Shown: piece by piece, positions 41,973-50,168 of the stretch
Position numbering within the stretch: position 1 is the stretch's first letter
Layout of the letters: every line of letters begins with the position of its first letter
Assembly: GCA_039030075.1 (NCBI GenBank)
Contig: JBCCEW010000007.1
Span: forward strand, 186,001 to 250,000
Direction of reading: 5' to 3'
Length of the DNA: 64,000 nucleotides
Origin: Myxococcota bacterium
Lineage (GTDB): Bacteria; Myxococcota_A; UBA9160; SMWR01
Translations under genes and position numbers: made by a program
Notes under the pieces: generated by a model
What the model was told of the DNA's origin: nothing
Database searches by the model: none
The model's input: the letters and a program-made list of their open reading frames with translations, nothing else

Positions 41973-43289
41973 ATGACCGATCCCGTCGCCGACCTGCTCT
42001 CGTTTCTCGATCGATCACCCACGCCGTACCACGCGGTGGCCGAATGCGTGGCCCGGCTCGAACGTGCGGGCTTCCGCGCCCTGGATGCCGGGGCACGCTG
42101 GAAACTCGACGCCGGTGACAAACGCTACTGCGTGCGCGGCGACGGGAGCCTGGTCGCTTTCGAGATCGGCCAGGCGCCGGTCGCCGACGCGGGCTTCCGC
42201 TGGATCGGCGCACACACCGACTCCCCCAACCTGCGCGTGAAGCCCCTGCCCGACGCGAGCGCCCATGGCTACCAGCGCGTGGCGGTCGAGACCTACGGCG
42301 GCGTGCTGCTCCACACCTGGCTGGACCGCGACCTGTCCTTGGCCGGCCGCGTGACCCTGCGCGGAGCCAACGGCCCGACCACGGTGCTCGTCGACTTCGC
42401 GCGCCCGTTGCTGCGCGTCCCGAACCTCGCGATCCATCTCTACCGGGAGATCCGCACCGACGGGCTGAAGCTCAACGCCCAGACCCACGGGATCCCGGTG
42501 CTGGGGCTCGAGGATGCGCCGGCGCTCCCGGAGCTCCTGCTCCAGGAGCTCCGAGCCCAGGACCTTGCGCCGAAGTCCGTCGCGGCATCGGACCTCCTCG
42601 GCTTCGACCTGATGGCCTACGACACGCAACCGGCTTGTGTGTCGGGAGCCCGCGGCGAGTTCGTCCAGGCCGCGCGTCTCGACAACCTGGCGTCGTGTCA
42701 CTCTGCGGTGTCGGCGTTGCTCGACGCGGGCGCCGCCGGCCCGAGTCGCGTCCACCGCGGCTTCGTGCTCTACGACCACGAAGAGGTCGGCAGCCGCAGC
42801 GCCCAGGGCGCCGGCGGGCCGCTACTCGCGGAAACGCTGGAGCGCATCGCGGGGGGCACGAAGGACGCGGCGCCCGACAGCCTCGCCCGCGCGCTCACCC
42901 GCAGCGTGCTCGTCTCGGCGGACATGGCCCACGCCCTCCACCCCAACTACGCCGATCGCCACGAGCCGGGGCACCAGCCGCGGATCGGAGCGGGACCGGT
43001 CATCAAGATCAATGCCAACCAGTCCTACGCGAGCGACGCCGTCACCGGCGGGTTGTTCGCCGACCTCTGTCAGCAGGCCGGCCTCGAGCCCCAGTACTTC
43101 GTCGCCCGCAACGACATGGGCTGCGGTTCGACGATCGGACCGATCTCGGCCGCGCGCGTCGGCATGCCGACGGTGGACGTCGGCAACCCGATGCTCTCGA
43201 TGCACTCCTGCCGGGAGATGGCGGGCAGCGCCGACGTCGCTCCGATGATCGACGTGCTGACCCGCTTCCTCGCGCCCGGCGATGGCTGA
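41973..43289 (+). CDS. apeB: M18 family aminopeptidase
   Basis: The 438-residue cytosolic metallopeptidase shows all M18 metal and catalytic positions: GAHTDSPNLRVKP, AARLDNLAS, YDHEEVGSRSAQGA, SADMAHALHPNY and MLSMHSCREM. Length and motifs match bacterial aspartyl/broad-specificity aminopeptidase (ApeB). It releases N-terminal residues from peptides. The start at 41973 has a close -10-like box and no Shine-Dalgarno site, so a leaderless transcript is likely. The AI-2E-type permease follows after 24 bp. Confidence 0.95.
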   Translation: MTDPVADLLSFLDRSPTPYHAVAECVARLERAGFRALDAGARWKLDAGDKRYCVRGDGSLVAFEIGQAPVADAGFRWIGAHTDSPNLRVKPLPDASAHGYQRVAVETYGGVLLHTWLDRDLSLAGRVTLRGANGPTTVLVDFARPLLRVPNLAIHLYREIRTDGLKLNAQTHGIPVLGLEDAPALPELLLQELRAQDLAPKSVAASDLLGFDLMAYDTQPACVSGARGEFVQAARLDNLASCHSAVSALLDAGAAGPSRVHRGFVLYDHEEVGSRSAQGAGGPLLAETLERIAGGTKDAAPDSLARALTRSVLVSADMAHALHPNYADRHEPGHQPRIGAGPVIKINANQSYASDAVTGGLFADLCQQAGLEPQYFVARNDMGCGSTIGPISAARVGMPTVDVGNPMLSMHSCREMAGSADVAPMIDVLTRFLAPGDG

Positions 43290-43313
43290 CCTCGGGACGG
43301 AGGGAACACGACC

Positions 43314-44417
43314 GTGAACGACGAAGGCGGCGACCGGGCTTTCATCGAACGCAGTCTGCGCATCGCCATCATCGGCGTGGTCGTGTTGGCGATCGTGGTG
43401 GGCACGCTCTGGGTGCTCAAAGGAGCCCTCACGCCCCTCGTCGCGGCCTGGGTCATCGCGTACCTCTTCGATCCGCTGATCGACCGCTTCGAGGCGCGCG
43501 GCGTGCCGCGCGGTGTCGCGATCCTGCTGCTGCTGGTCCTGGTGGGAGGTTCGCTATTCGGCGTCGCCTTCGTGTTGATACCGGCGATGCAGCGCGACAT
43601 CGCGACCTTGTCGGCGAGCCTGCCGGGCTACCTCGAGACCGCGGTCCAGACGCTCGGGCCCCGCCTCCAGGAACAGTTCGGGATCACCCTGCCCCGCTCG
43701 GTGCAGGACGCGATCACGTGGCTCCAGGCGGGCGAGTTCCAGATCCCGCTCGAAGCGACCCGGGAGCTCCTGCAGCAGGTGGTCCGCGGGGTGACGGGCA
43801 CCGTCGGCGCGCTGGTGTCATTGCTGATCATTCCGGTGCTCGCCTACTACCTGCTCGTCGAGTTCGATCGGATCCGACTCGCGGTGCTCGACCTGGTACC
43901 CCGCAGCTACCAGGACAGCGTCGCCACCCAGGCGGCGCGGGTCGACGCGCTCGTGTCCGGGTTCATTCGAGGCCAGCTCACCGTCTGCCTCGTGTTGGGC
44001 GTCCTCTACGCCGTCGGATTCGCTGCGATCGGCGTCGATCTGGCGATCGTCATCGGGGTAGCGAGTGGGCTCCTTGCGATCATTCCCTACGTCGGCGGCG
44101 CACTCGCGTTGATCAGCGCCGCGGGGATGGCCCTGCTGGAGTTCGGTCTCGACGTCCACGTCGCGCTGGTGGCGGCCTGGTACTTCGTGGTGCAGGGGCT
44201 CGAAGGGTTCGTGCTGACCCCGCGGATCGTGGGCGGAAGCCTCGGCATGCACCCGGTCACGGTGATCGTCGCCCTCCTGATCGGAGGCGACCTGCTCGGC
44301 TTCCTCGGTCTGCTGATCGCGGTTCCGTTCGCCGCCGTGGTGCAGGTCTTCCTGCAGGACCTCGTCGCCATGTACCGCCGCTCCACGCTCTACGACGACG
44401 CGCCGGGAGGGGCTTAG
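43314..44417 (+). CDS. AI-2E/PerM family permease
   Basis: The 367-residue protein has the family pattern of paired N-terminal helices, a long soluble stretch (about residues 85-160), and four or five C-terminal helices. Conserved LTPLVAAWVIAYLFDPLIDRFE, SGFIRGQLTVCLVLGVLYA, and GLLAIIPYVGG are present. It ends in PVTVIVALLIGGDLLGFLG. Family members include Na+/H+ antiporters and efflux proteins; the AI-2 link is doubtful for most. GGAGGGAA precedes the GTG. Confidence 0.85.
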   Translation: MNDEGGDRAFIERSLRIAIIGVVVLAIVVGTLWVLKGALTPLVAAWVIAYLFDPLIDRFEARGVPRGVAILLLLVLVGGSLFGVAFVLIPAMQRDIATLSASLPGYLETAVQTLGPRLQEQFGITLPRSVQDAITWLQAGEFQIPLEATRELLQQVVRGVTGTVGALVSLLIIPVLAYYLLVEFDRIRLAVLDLVPRSYQDSVATQAARVDALVSGFIRGQLTVCLVLGVLYAVGFAAIGVDLAIVIGVASGLLAIIPYVGGALALISAAGMALLEFGLDVHVALVAAWYFVVQGLEGFVLTPRIVGGSLGMHPVTVIVALLIGGDLLGFLGLLIAVPFAAVVQVFLQDLVAMYRRSTLYDDAPGGA

Positions 44418-44471
44418 GCGCCCAGCAGCGGCTGGCGACGCCACCCGGGGCCTACGCTAGCTTCGCGCGCG

Positions 44472-44960
44472 ATGTCGGAACCCGAGCACGATCAACAGTC
44501 TCTCGAAGCGAAACAGCGCGACGCCGACGCAGCGTCCGGTGACGAAGAGGACGACGACGAAGTCTCGAGCCCCTTCGACCACCCGGCGTTCCTACCGGTG
44601 CTCTTGTGGGGCGCGTCGGTCTGGTTCGGCTACGACGGCTGGTTCAGCGAGACGATCGAAGCGGTGAACTTCAATCGCTACGGCTTCTTCTTCCTGGTCG
44701 GGTTTGCGATCTACTTCACGGTCTCCGAGACGATGCGCATCCCGTTCCTGCTGCCCGGGCTCTGGGCGGTGTTCGCACTCTGGCTGACCGGGTTCACGCT
44801 CTTCGGCGCCGAAGACGCCTGGTGGCGTGAGGACTCGGACGACCTGCTCACCTCGGCGTCCTTCAATCGGATGGGCGCCATCGGCTGCGCGATCCTGGCC
44901 GCCTACTTCGCGTTCAGCGAATGGCGCAGCGGCGGCGGGGACGACGAAGCCCCCGCCTAG
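44472..44960 (+). CDS. Small membrane protein with a duplicated helical hairpin
   Basis: The 162-residue protein has an acidic N-terminal tail (about 35 residues, many Asp/Glu) and four helices. The two halves resemble each other: WFGYDGWF, then FNRYGFFFLVGFAIYFTVSE, compared with FGAEDAWW, then FNRMGAIGCAILAAYFAFSE. This suggests an internal duplication of a two-helix unit. No known family is recognised. A TACGCT hexamer lies 13 nt before the ATG. Confidence 0.65.
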   Translation: MSEPEHDQQSLEAKQRDADAASGDEEDDDEVSSPFDHPAFLPVLLWGASVWFGYDGWFSETIEAVNFNRYGFFFLVGFAIYFTVSETMRIPFLLPGLWAVFALWLTGFTLFGAEDAWWREDSDDLLTSASFNRMGAIGCAILAAYFAFSEWRSGGGDDEAPA

Positions 44961-44975
44961 TTTTTTGACCGACGC

Positions 44976-45029
44976 GACGCGCGGTCCCTCTGACCGCACG
45001 AAGACGCGCTGGTCTTCTGGCCGCACGCA
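44976..45029. repeat. Two tandem imperfect 27-nt repeats
   Basis: Units 44976-45002 and 45003-45029 match at 21 of 27 positions; both start GACGCGC and contain CTGRCCGCACG. A partial third unit follows. Unit 1 contains the self-complementary pair GCGGTC/GACCGC, and GAAGAC/GTCTTC bridges the unit boundary. Confidence 0.55.
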
Positions 45030-45056
45030 GCGCGCGGTTCGCGTGAGCGCGCGCTG
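45028..45056. terminator. GC hairpin between converging genes
   Basis: CAGCGCGCG (45028-45036) pairs perfectly with CGCGCGCTG (45048-45056). No T tract follows on either strand. With the two repeat hairpins it fills the gap between the genes ending at 44960 and 45068, and may limit read-through from both sides. Confidence 0.35.
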
Positions 45057-45067
45057 CTGATCCGCGT

Positions 45068-46693
45068 CTAGGCGGCGAGCAGGTTGCGTCCGATCACCTT
45101 GAGCTCGAGGGTCGCCTTCACGCCCTCGAAGATCGGCAGCACCTGGGCGTCCACCACGTAGCGGCTGATCGGGTACTCCTCGGCATAGCCCCAACCGCCG
45201 TGCAGCAGCTGGCCGAGCTGGGTGAGTTCGACGGCCATGTCGCAGGCGAGCAGCTTCGCCTGAGCCGCGAAGGGAGCCGCAGCGCGCTCGTCCTCGTCCA
45301 TGGCGGCGGCCGCGGCGTAGGTGATCGCGCGGGAAGGCGCGAGCATCGCCGTCATGCGGCCGAGGTTGTACTGGGTGAGACCGTACTCGGAGATGGGATT
45401 GCCGAACTGGACGCGGTCGACGACGTACTCGGCGGTCTTCTCGAGGGCCGCCTGGGCGAGACCGCAGGCGCGACCGCCGGTCTGGAGGCGGCCGGCGGTG
45501 AAGCCTGCCATCTGCAGGTAGAAGCCGCGGCCGAGGCCCTTCTCCCCACCCACGAGGTTGGCACCCGGCACCACGTAGTCCTCGAAGTTCAGCGTGAACG
45601 AGTGCATGCCCCGATAGCCGGGGGTCGCATCCGCCTTGCCCACCAGCTTGCCGCCGCCGGGCTGCACCATCTCGAAGGCGTGTCCGTCGAAGCGGTCCTT
45701 CGGCGCGATGAAGAGCGAGAGCCCCTTCGCTCCCTTCGACATGTCGGCGTCGGTGCGGCACAGCACCGCCAGCACGTCGGCACGACCGGCGAAGGTGCAC
45801 CAGGCCTTCGGCCCGTTGATCACCCAGTCGTCGCCGCGCTTCTCGGCCCGACACTTCACGCCGGCGACGTCGCTGCCGATGTCGGGCTCGGTCACCGAGA
45901 TGCCGACCATGACCTCGCCGGCCGCGATCTTCGGCAGCCAGTGGGCCTTCTGCTCGTCGGTGCCGCCGCCCTCGAGCGCCTTGGTCAGGATCTCGGGGCG
46001 GGTGATCAGCGAGCCCGCAGCCGCGAGGGAGGCCCGCGACAGCTCCTCGGTGGTGAGGATCATCGCGAGGTTGCCCATCTCGGAGCCGCCGTACTGCTCG
46101 GGGATGGCCAGCCCGAAGTAGCCGAGCTCCGCCATGTTCGTGATGAAGGACTCGGGCACGAGCTCGTCGTTGCGGTGGATGCGCTCGGCCTCCGGCGCCA
46201 CCTCGTTCTCGCCGAACTCCCGGACGGCCTCGCGCACCTGGTCGTGAAGCTCATCGAGGGGCCAGTCGTTGCGACCCCGGGTCTCGGCGCAGTGGGCGCC
46301 GATCGCCCGGAACACCGACTCGTGGCCGGCCCGGCGCAGCGCCGACCGCGTGTCGCCGGAGAAGGTCTCGTCGAGGACCGCGTCGCCCAGACCGAGGTCG
46401 TCGAGCAGGGGCTCGAGGCGCCCGATCAGGCTGCGCGAGAGATCGGCGACGGCCGCCGCACAGGTGATCTCGGCCATGCCGCGCTGACCCGACGCGTCGA
46501 CGGCGTCCACCAGCTCCGAGGCCGCCCGGGCCTGGGTGGCGGCGTAGGTCACGCTCTCGGTGAGCACCTGGTGGTCGTCGATCCGCTTGCCGCCGTCCGT
46601 GATCTCCCGCGCGCGCTCGAGGGAGCGGTCGACGAGATGGTTCGCGGCGTCGCGAAGGAGGTGGGCTTCGGCCAGGGTGGGATGGTCGCTCAT
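45068..46693 (-). CDS. Methylsuccinyl-CoA dehydrogenase-like acyl-CoA dehydrogenase
   Basis: From ATG 46693 the protein has 541 residues. About 150 N-terminal residues (GGKRIDDHQVLTESVTYAAT) are absent from ordinary acyl-CoA dehydrogenases. The core then has ISVTEPDIGSDVAG, PGYRGMHSFTLNFEDYVVP, GRLQTGGRACGLAQAALEK, and the C-terminal VLPIFEGVKATLEL carrying the catalytic-base Glu position. This extended layout is that of (2S)-methylsuccinyl-CoA dehydrogenase of the ethylmalonyl-CoA pathway. Electrons would go to ETF and the ETF-QO at 57318. The other pathway enzymes are not in the window. A GC hairpin (46726-46743) lies in the upstream gap. Confidence 0.75.
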   Translation of the reverse strand: MSDHPTLAEAHLLRDAANHLVDRSLERAREITDGGKRIDDHQVLTESVTYAATQARAASELVDAVDASGQRGMAEITCAAAVADLSRSLIGRLEPLLDDLGLGDAVLDETFSGDTRSALRRAGHESVFRAIGAHCAETRGRNDWPLDELHDQVREAVREFGENEVAPEAERIHRNDELVPESFITNMAELGYFGLAIPEQYGGSEMGNLAMILTTEELSRASLAAAGSLITRPEILTKALEGGGTDEQKAHWLPKIAAGEVMVGISVTEPDIGSDVAGVKCRAEKRGDDWVINGPKAWCTFAGRADVLAVLCRTDADMSKGAKGLSLFIAPKDRFDGHAFEMVQPGGGKLVGKADATPGYRGMHSFTLNFEDYVVPGANLVGGEKGLGRGFYLQMAGFTAGRLQTGGRACGLAQAALEKTAEYVVDRVQFGNPISEYGLTQYNLGRMTAMLAPSRAITYAAAAAMDEDERAAAPFAAQAKLLACDMAVELTQLGQLLHGGWGYAEEYPISRYVVDAQVLPIFEGVKATLELKVIGRNLLAA

Positions 46694-46942
46694 GGGTTCC
46701 TTCCAGAGAAAGTCAGAGACGGAAACGGCGCGCTTGCGCGCCGGGAAGCACAGTCCGCGAACCGCGGGCGGCGGCGTTTTGGGGCGCCGCAACCAGATGG
46801 CCTCGGGGTTCGTGGAGGTTCGGAATCGAGGGGTTTTCGGGCTCGGCCCGAGGAGGCCGCGGCTAGGATAGCGTGGCTCCGGGAAGCGCCGAATCCTTTC
46901 GCGCGCATGCAACGCGCCTATCTCAAAAGGAGACCTGTCTCG

Positions 46943-47365
46943 ATGCGTCACCGCAATGGACCGTTCCGCCGTCCGATCCGCTCACTGGGTCTGGTACTCG
47001 TCGCCCTCGCCTCGCTCGGCCTCGCCTGCGCTCATGGCGGACACCGCGGCAAGCACGGTTTCACCTCGGAAGTGTCGAAGATCCAGGTGGTCTCCACCCT
47101 GGTCGGCGGCAAGAACGTCTTCATTCCGTCGACGATCGTGGTGACCAGCGGTCAGCCCGTGACCCTGTCGATCTACAACACGACCGAGATCCCGCACGGT
47201 TTCCGGATCCCGGCCCTCGACATCGCCCATGTGTTGCCGGCGCAGGAGGAGTACGAGATCGAGCTCCCCGCGATGGAGCGCTACCAGGTGCTCGGCATCC
47301 AGTGCCATCTGCACACGGCGCACCGCACGGCGACGCTGGTGGTCCTGCCCGCACGCAAGGAGTAG
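46943..47365 (+). CDS. Exported cupredoxin-domain protein
   Basis: The 140-residue protein has an N-terminal hydrophobic export signal (LGLVLVALASLGLAC); the Cys may be lipidated, but the lipobox is not perfect. The rest is one cupredoxin domain. VFIPSTIVVTSGQPVTLSIY precedes the first His ligand in IPHGFRI, and the later loop GIQCHLHTAH supplies Cys and His. It resembles the copper domains of cytochrome oxidase subunit II and nitrous oxide reductase, but the exact copper centre is uncertain. AAAAGGAGA precedes the ATG. It is divergent from the dehydrogenase gene. Confidence 0.75.
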   Translation: MRHRNGPFRRPIRSLGLVLVALASLGLACAHGGHRGKHGFTSEVSKIQVVSTLVGGKNVFIPSTIVVTSGQPVTLSIYNTTEIPHGFRIPALDIAHVLPAQEEYEIELPAMERYQVLGIQCHLHTAHRTATLVVLPARKE

Positions 47366-47390
47366 CTCCGGCGGGGCGCAGCGCGCTTCT

Positions 47391-48170
47391 CTAGAAGTAG
47401 GCGAGCAGCTGCTCCACCAGGCCGGGGCTGCCGATCACGAGCCCGCATTTGCCGGGCTGCCCCGGCAGGACCTCGCAGCGCCCGCCCGCCTCGGGGACCA
47501 GCAGCCGTGACGGCGCGGCGTCCCACGGGTTGAGGTCCAGGTCGACCATCGCCCCGACGCCGCCGCCCAGCACGAGCGCATGGCCGAAGGCGTCGGTGTA
47601 GCCGCGCAGCAGGGGCAGCTCGGTCGCCATGCGCGCGAAGACGTCGGCACGCCCGAAGCGCTCGAAGCAGAACGGGTCTCCGTGCGAGACGATCGCCTGC
47701 TGCAGATCCGTCTCGCCCGAGACCCGCGTCGGGCGTCCATTGCGGAGACAACCCTCCCCGCGCACCGCCGTGTAGCGTTCGTCGAGGGCCGGTAGATCGA
47801 GTAGAGCGACGACCGGTTCGCCGTCTTCGAGCAGGGCGATCAGCGTGGCGAAGAGCGGGATCCCGCGTGAGTAGGCGATCGTGCCGTCGATCGGGTCGAT
47901 CACCCAACACGGCCCTTCGCCCTCTCCCTCTACCCCGAACTCTTCGCCGAGGATGCGGTGGTCGGGAAACCCCGCGCGCAGGGTTTCGCGGATCGCCTGC
48001 TCGGCGGCGCGGTCCGCTTCGGTCACGGGCGAACCGTCGCCCTTGGTCTCGACTTCGACGCGACGAAAGCGCGAGAGCACCTCGCGGCGCGCGCGATCCG
48101 CGGCGGTCGTAGCGGCCGCCAAAGCGTCGTGAAGCGGGAGCGGCACGGGGCGGCAGGATATCGCTCGCAC
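47391..48170 (-). CDS. Inositol monophosphatase family phosphatase (possibly histidinol-phosphatase)
   Basis: The 259-residue protein carries the metal-binding motifs of the family: GEEFG, WVIDPIDGTIAYSRG and DLNPWDAAPSRLLVPEAGG. It also has KGDGSPVTEADRAAE near the N-terminus. Members dephosphorylate inositol-1-phosphate, fructose-1,6-bisphosphate, PAP or histidinol-phosphate. The SPVTEAD and YSRG segments resemble the HisN-type group, but the assignment is tentative. GTG 48170 and GTG 48146 are both possible starts, and neither has a clear Shine-Dalgarno site. Confidence 0.8.
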   Translation of the reverse strand: MRAISCRPVPLPLHDALAAATTAADRARREVLSRFRRVEVETKGDGSPVTEADRAAEQAIRETLRAGFPDHRILGEEFGVEGEGEGPCWVIDPIDGTIAYSRGIPLFATLIALLEDGEPVVALLDLPALDERYTAVRGEGCLRNGRPTRVSGETDLQQAIVSHGDPFCFERFGRADVFARMATELPLLRGYTDAFGHALVLGGGVGAMVDLDLNPWDAAPSRLLVPEAGGRCEVLPGQPGKCGLVIGSPGLVEQLLAYF

Positions 48171-48215
48171 CGCGCCGCCGCCGGGCCGGATTCTCCCCGG
48201 ACGGAGGCCTGGCGG

Positions 48216-49142
48216 CTACAACGCCCTTCGACCTCCCACGACCAGCGCAACGCTCAGCACGACCAGCCCGAGGACTCCGAGGCCCGGGACCGAGGAGCTG
48301 TTCTGCTGGGCGAGGAACGACTGGGCTTGCGCCATATCCTTGAACTGAAAATTGGTGTCGAGTTCGGATTCCGTGCAGGTCAGGGTTCCCGGCTCGGTCG
48401 CTGCCACGCATTGTCGCGAACCGCTACTGCCCGGCGGGAAGTCGAATCGCCTCACGTACTCGACCCCGCTGGTCGAGGTCAGCACCAACGAGCCCGACGG
48501 TGTCGTGGTGTAGGTCCCGACCTCGGTCGGCCCGCCACAGCGATCGAGGGAATAGCTTCCCGATCCTGCCGAGTCGAACTCGATGGTCTCGAGCACCCAG
48601 GCCGGTCCGCAATCGACCGGATCGAGACGGACGATGTACATCGTGATGTCGACGAGCTCGATGCCCGTGTACGGAATGTACCCGACCCGATCTTCCTGGA
48701 AGACCTGAGCCGTTTTCAGATCGTAGAACTCGTAGCTCTCACTGAGCGTGGTGGCGCTGCAGTTGAGCGTGTCCGCTTCGGTGTCCGCGTCGCAGATCTG
48801 GTAGCCGTCCCACACCGGGTCGTAGTTGATCCGGCGCAAGTACTCATCGGTGCCAGAGAAAGTGATACGAAGAACGCCCGAGGGAAGCAGCGTGTAGCTC
48901 CCGACTTCCGGCGGCCCTCCGTCGCAGGGCCAGAGCGTGTACTGCCCCGGTCCGGGCTCGTCGAACTCGCTGGTTTCGATGACCCAGTCCGGCGAACAGC
49001 CTTCTTCGTCGAACCAGACGTTGTAGAACTCTTCGGTCAGCTCTCCGGCCGTGTAGGGGATGTTGGCGAGTGCAGGCGGGGAAACGAGCGAGACGGTCGC
49101 AAGCACGACCAGCGTTCGGAGAATTCGCGACAAGATTGCCAC
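48216..49142 (-). CDS. Surface protein of two tandem repeats with a PEP-CTERM-like tail lacking PEP
   Basis: The 308-residue protein has a signal peptide (cleavage near ALA-N) and two copies of a domain of about 120 residues. Shared marks are IPYTxxEL, C-x-P/A-x-WV-x-ET-x-EFD, a Cys-Gly-Gly-Pro-x-EVG-x-YT turn and a C-terminal FQFKDMAQAQ-like helix. The tail SSVPGLGVLGLVVLSVAL then VGGRRAL has the three parts of an exosortase signal, but VPGLG replaces PEP. The GTG start directly follows the stop of the PEP-CTERM gene upstream. No family recognised for the repeat. Confidence 0.65.
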   Translation of the reverse strand: MAILSRILRTLVVLATVSLVSPPALANIPYTAGELTEEFYNVWFDEEGCSPDWVIETSEFDEPGPGQYTLWPCDGGPPEVGSYTLLPSGVLRITFSGTDEYLRRINYDPVWDGYQICDADTEADTLNCSATTLSESYEFYDLKTAQVFQEDRVGYIPYTGIELVDITMYIVRLDPVDCGPAWVLETIEFDSAGSGSYSLDRCGGPTEVGTYTTTPSGSLVLTSTSGVEYVRRFDFPPGSSGSRQCVAATEPGTLTCTESELDTNFQFKDMAQAQSFLAQQNSSSVPGLGVLGLVVLSVALVVGGRRAL

Positions 49143-49982
49143 CTAGGGTTGAGGGTAGAAAGAAGGCGCGCGGCGGGAGGCAAGAGCCATCAGCAAGCCC
49201 ACCCCGCAAGCGAAGGACAACGCGAAGCCAGGCTCCGGAACGAAGGAGACGGTGTTCTCGCTCGAGTAGCCGCTGCTGAAGAGGTAGGCCCGGCCACCGC
49301 TCGACGTCCTCGGATCGTCCAGCGAGAAGACCTGCACGAACGAGATCGGGAAGTCGTATGCGACGGCGTCCTCGATTCCGGTGGGCGTCCAGGACGTGTC
49401 GGTCGCGGGGGCGCCCAGGGGGTCGCCGAAGAACAGGGCCTCATCGACCAGGTCGCCCATCGGCGACTCTTCCACCGAGACGGCGATCGCTTGGACCCAC
49501 GCCGGCGGGGCGCTCCAACTGAGAGGCGACCCCGAGGCGACCGAGGCCCCAGGCTGGGGTACCGCGACGTTCGGTCGATCGCTGCCCTGCCCTGGTGCGG
49601 GGTCCCAGTCGGCGACCGGAACCACGACGGTGTCCATCTCGCCCAGGTCTCCGACGATCTGGAAGGTGAGGCTCCCCAGCGCCGTGAGATCGCCGACCGC
49701 CGCGAAGTTCTCGCACGGTTCGCTGGCGATGACCTCGTCGCACTCGAACTGATCGGGATCGGTCTCGACCATCGGGACGTCGATGCCGCCGAACTGGCTC
49801 GTCAACTGAACCGACGCGATTCCGGATCCGCGCACCACCGGAGCGAGGAAGTAGTCCGAGAACACGTCGTCGACGTAGGCGGGGCCCGAGGTGATCTGCA
49901 CATCGTCGATCACGAGCTGAGCCTTCGAGCCGAGAGGCATCACCAACAGCACAGCCGCGAGCCCACGAATCCATCGCTGCAT
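49143..49982 (-). CDS. PEP-CTERM surface protein
   Basis: The 279-residue protein has a signal peptide (MQRWIRGLAAVLLVMPLGSKA) and a beta-rich ectodomain of unknown family. It ends VPEPGFALSFACGVGLLMAL, then ASRRAPSFYPQP, a PEP-CTERM tail with a longer than usual basic end. It should be processed by the exosortase at 38638, about 9 kb away. It is followed without a gap by the repeat protein, so the two are probably co-expressed. Confidence 0.75.
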   Translation of the reverse strand: MQRWIRGLAAVLLVMPLGSKAQLVIDDVQITSGPAYVDDVFSDYFLAPVVRGSGIASVQLTSQFGGIDVPMVETDPDQFECDEVIASEPCENFAAVGDLTALGSLTFQIVGDLGEMDTVVVPVADWDPAPGQGSDRPNVAVPQPGASVASGSPLSWSAPPAWVQAIAVSVEESPMGDLVDEALFFGDPLGAPATDTSWTPTGIEDAVAYDFPISFVQVFSLDDPRTSSGGRAYLFSSGYSSENTVSFVPEPGFALSFACGVGLLMALASRRAPSFYPQP

Positions 49983-50008
49983 CGGTGGCCCTCCACGTTT
50001 CGCCAGCT

Positions 50009-50037
50009 TTGACGACCGATCGCGAGGCGGTTCTACT
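50009..50037 (+). promoter_or_regulatory. Candidate sigma-70-type promoter
   Basis: TTGACG (50009-50014, 5 of 6) and TCTACT (50032-50037, 4 of 6) are separated by 17 bp in the divergent gap upstream of the hydrolase gene at 50169. The leader would be about 125 nt. Confidence 0.35.
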
Positions 50038-50168
50038 CGACTGGGCCCTCGCCTTCAAGCGCGGTTGCGCACCTGTGCAGGGTTTGGCACAGCGATCCAG
50101 GGTCGCCGGGGACGGGCCGACCCGGTTGCAGTACGGTCGCGGAAGAGTTCGATGGGGAGAAGCCAACG

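Noticed and set aside
45200-47365. Single 721-codon plus-strand frame covering the dehydrogenase and the cupredoxin
   Set aside because: Only its last 140 codons (from ATG 46943) form a credible protein with signal and copper motifs; the rest is antisense to the acyl-CoA dehydrogenase.
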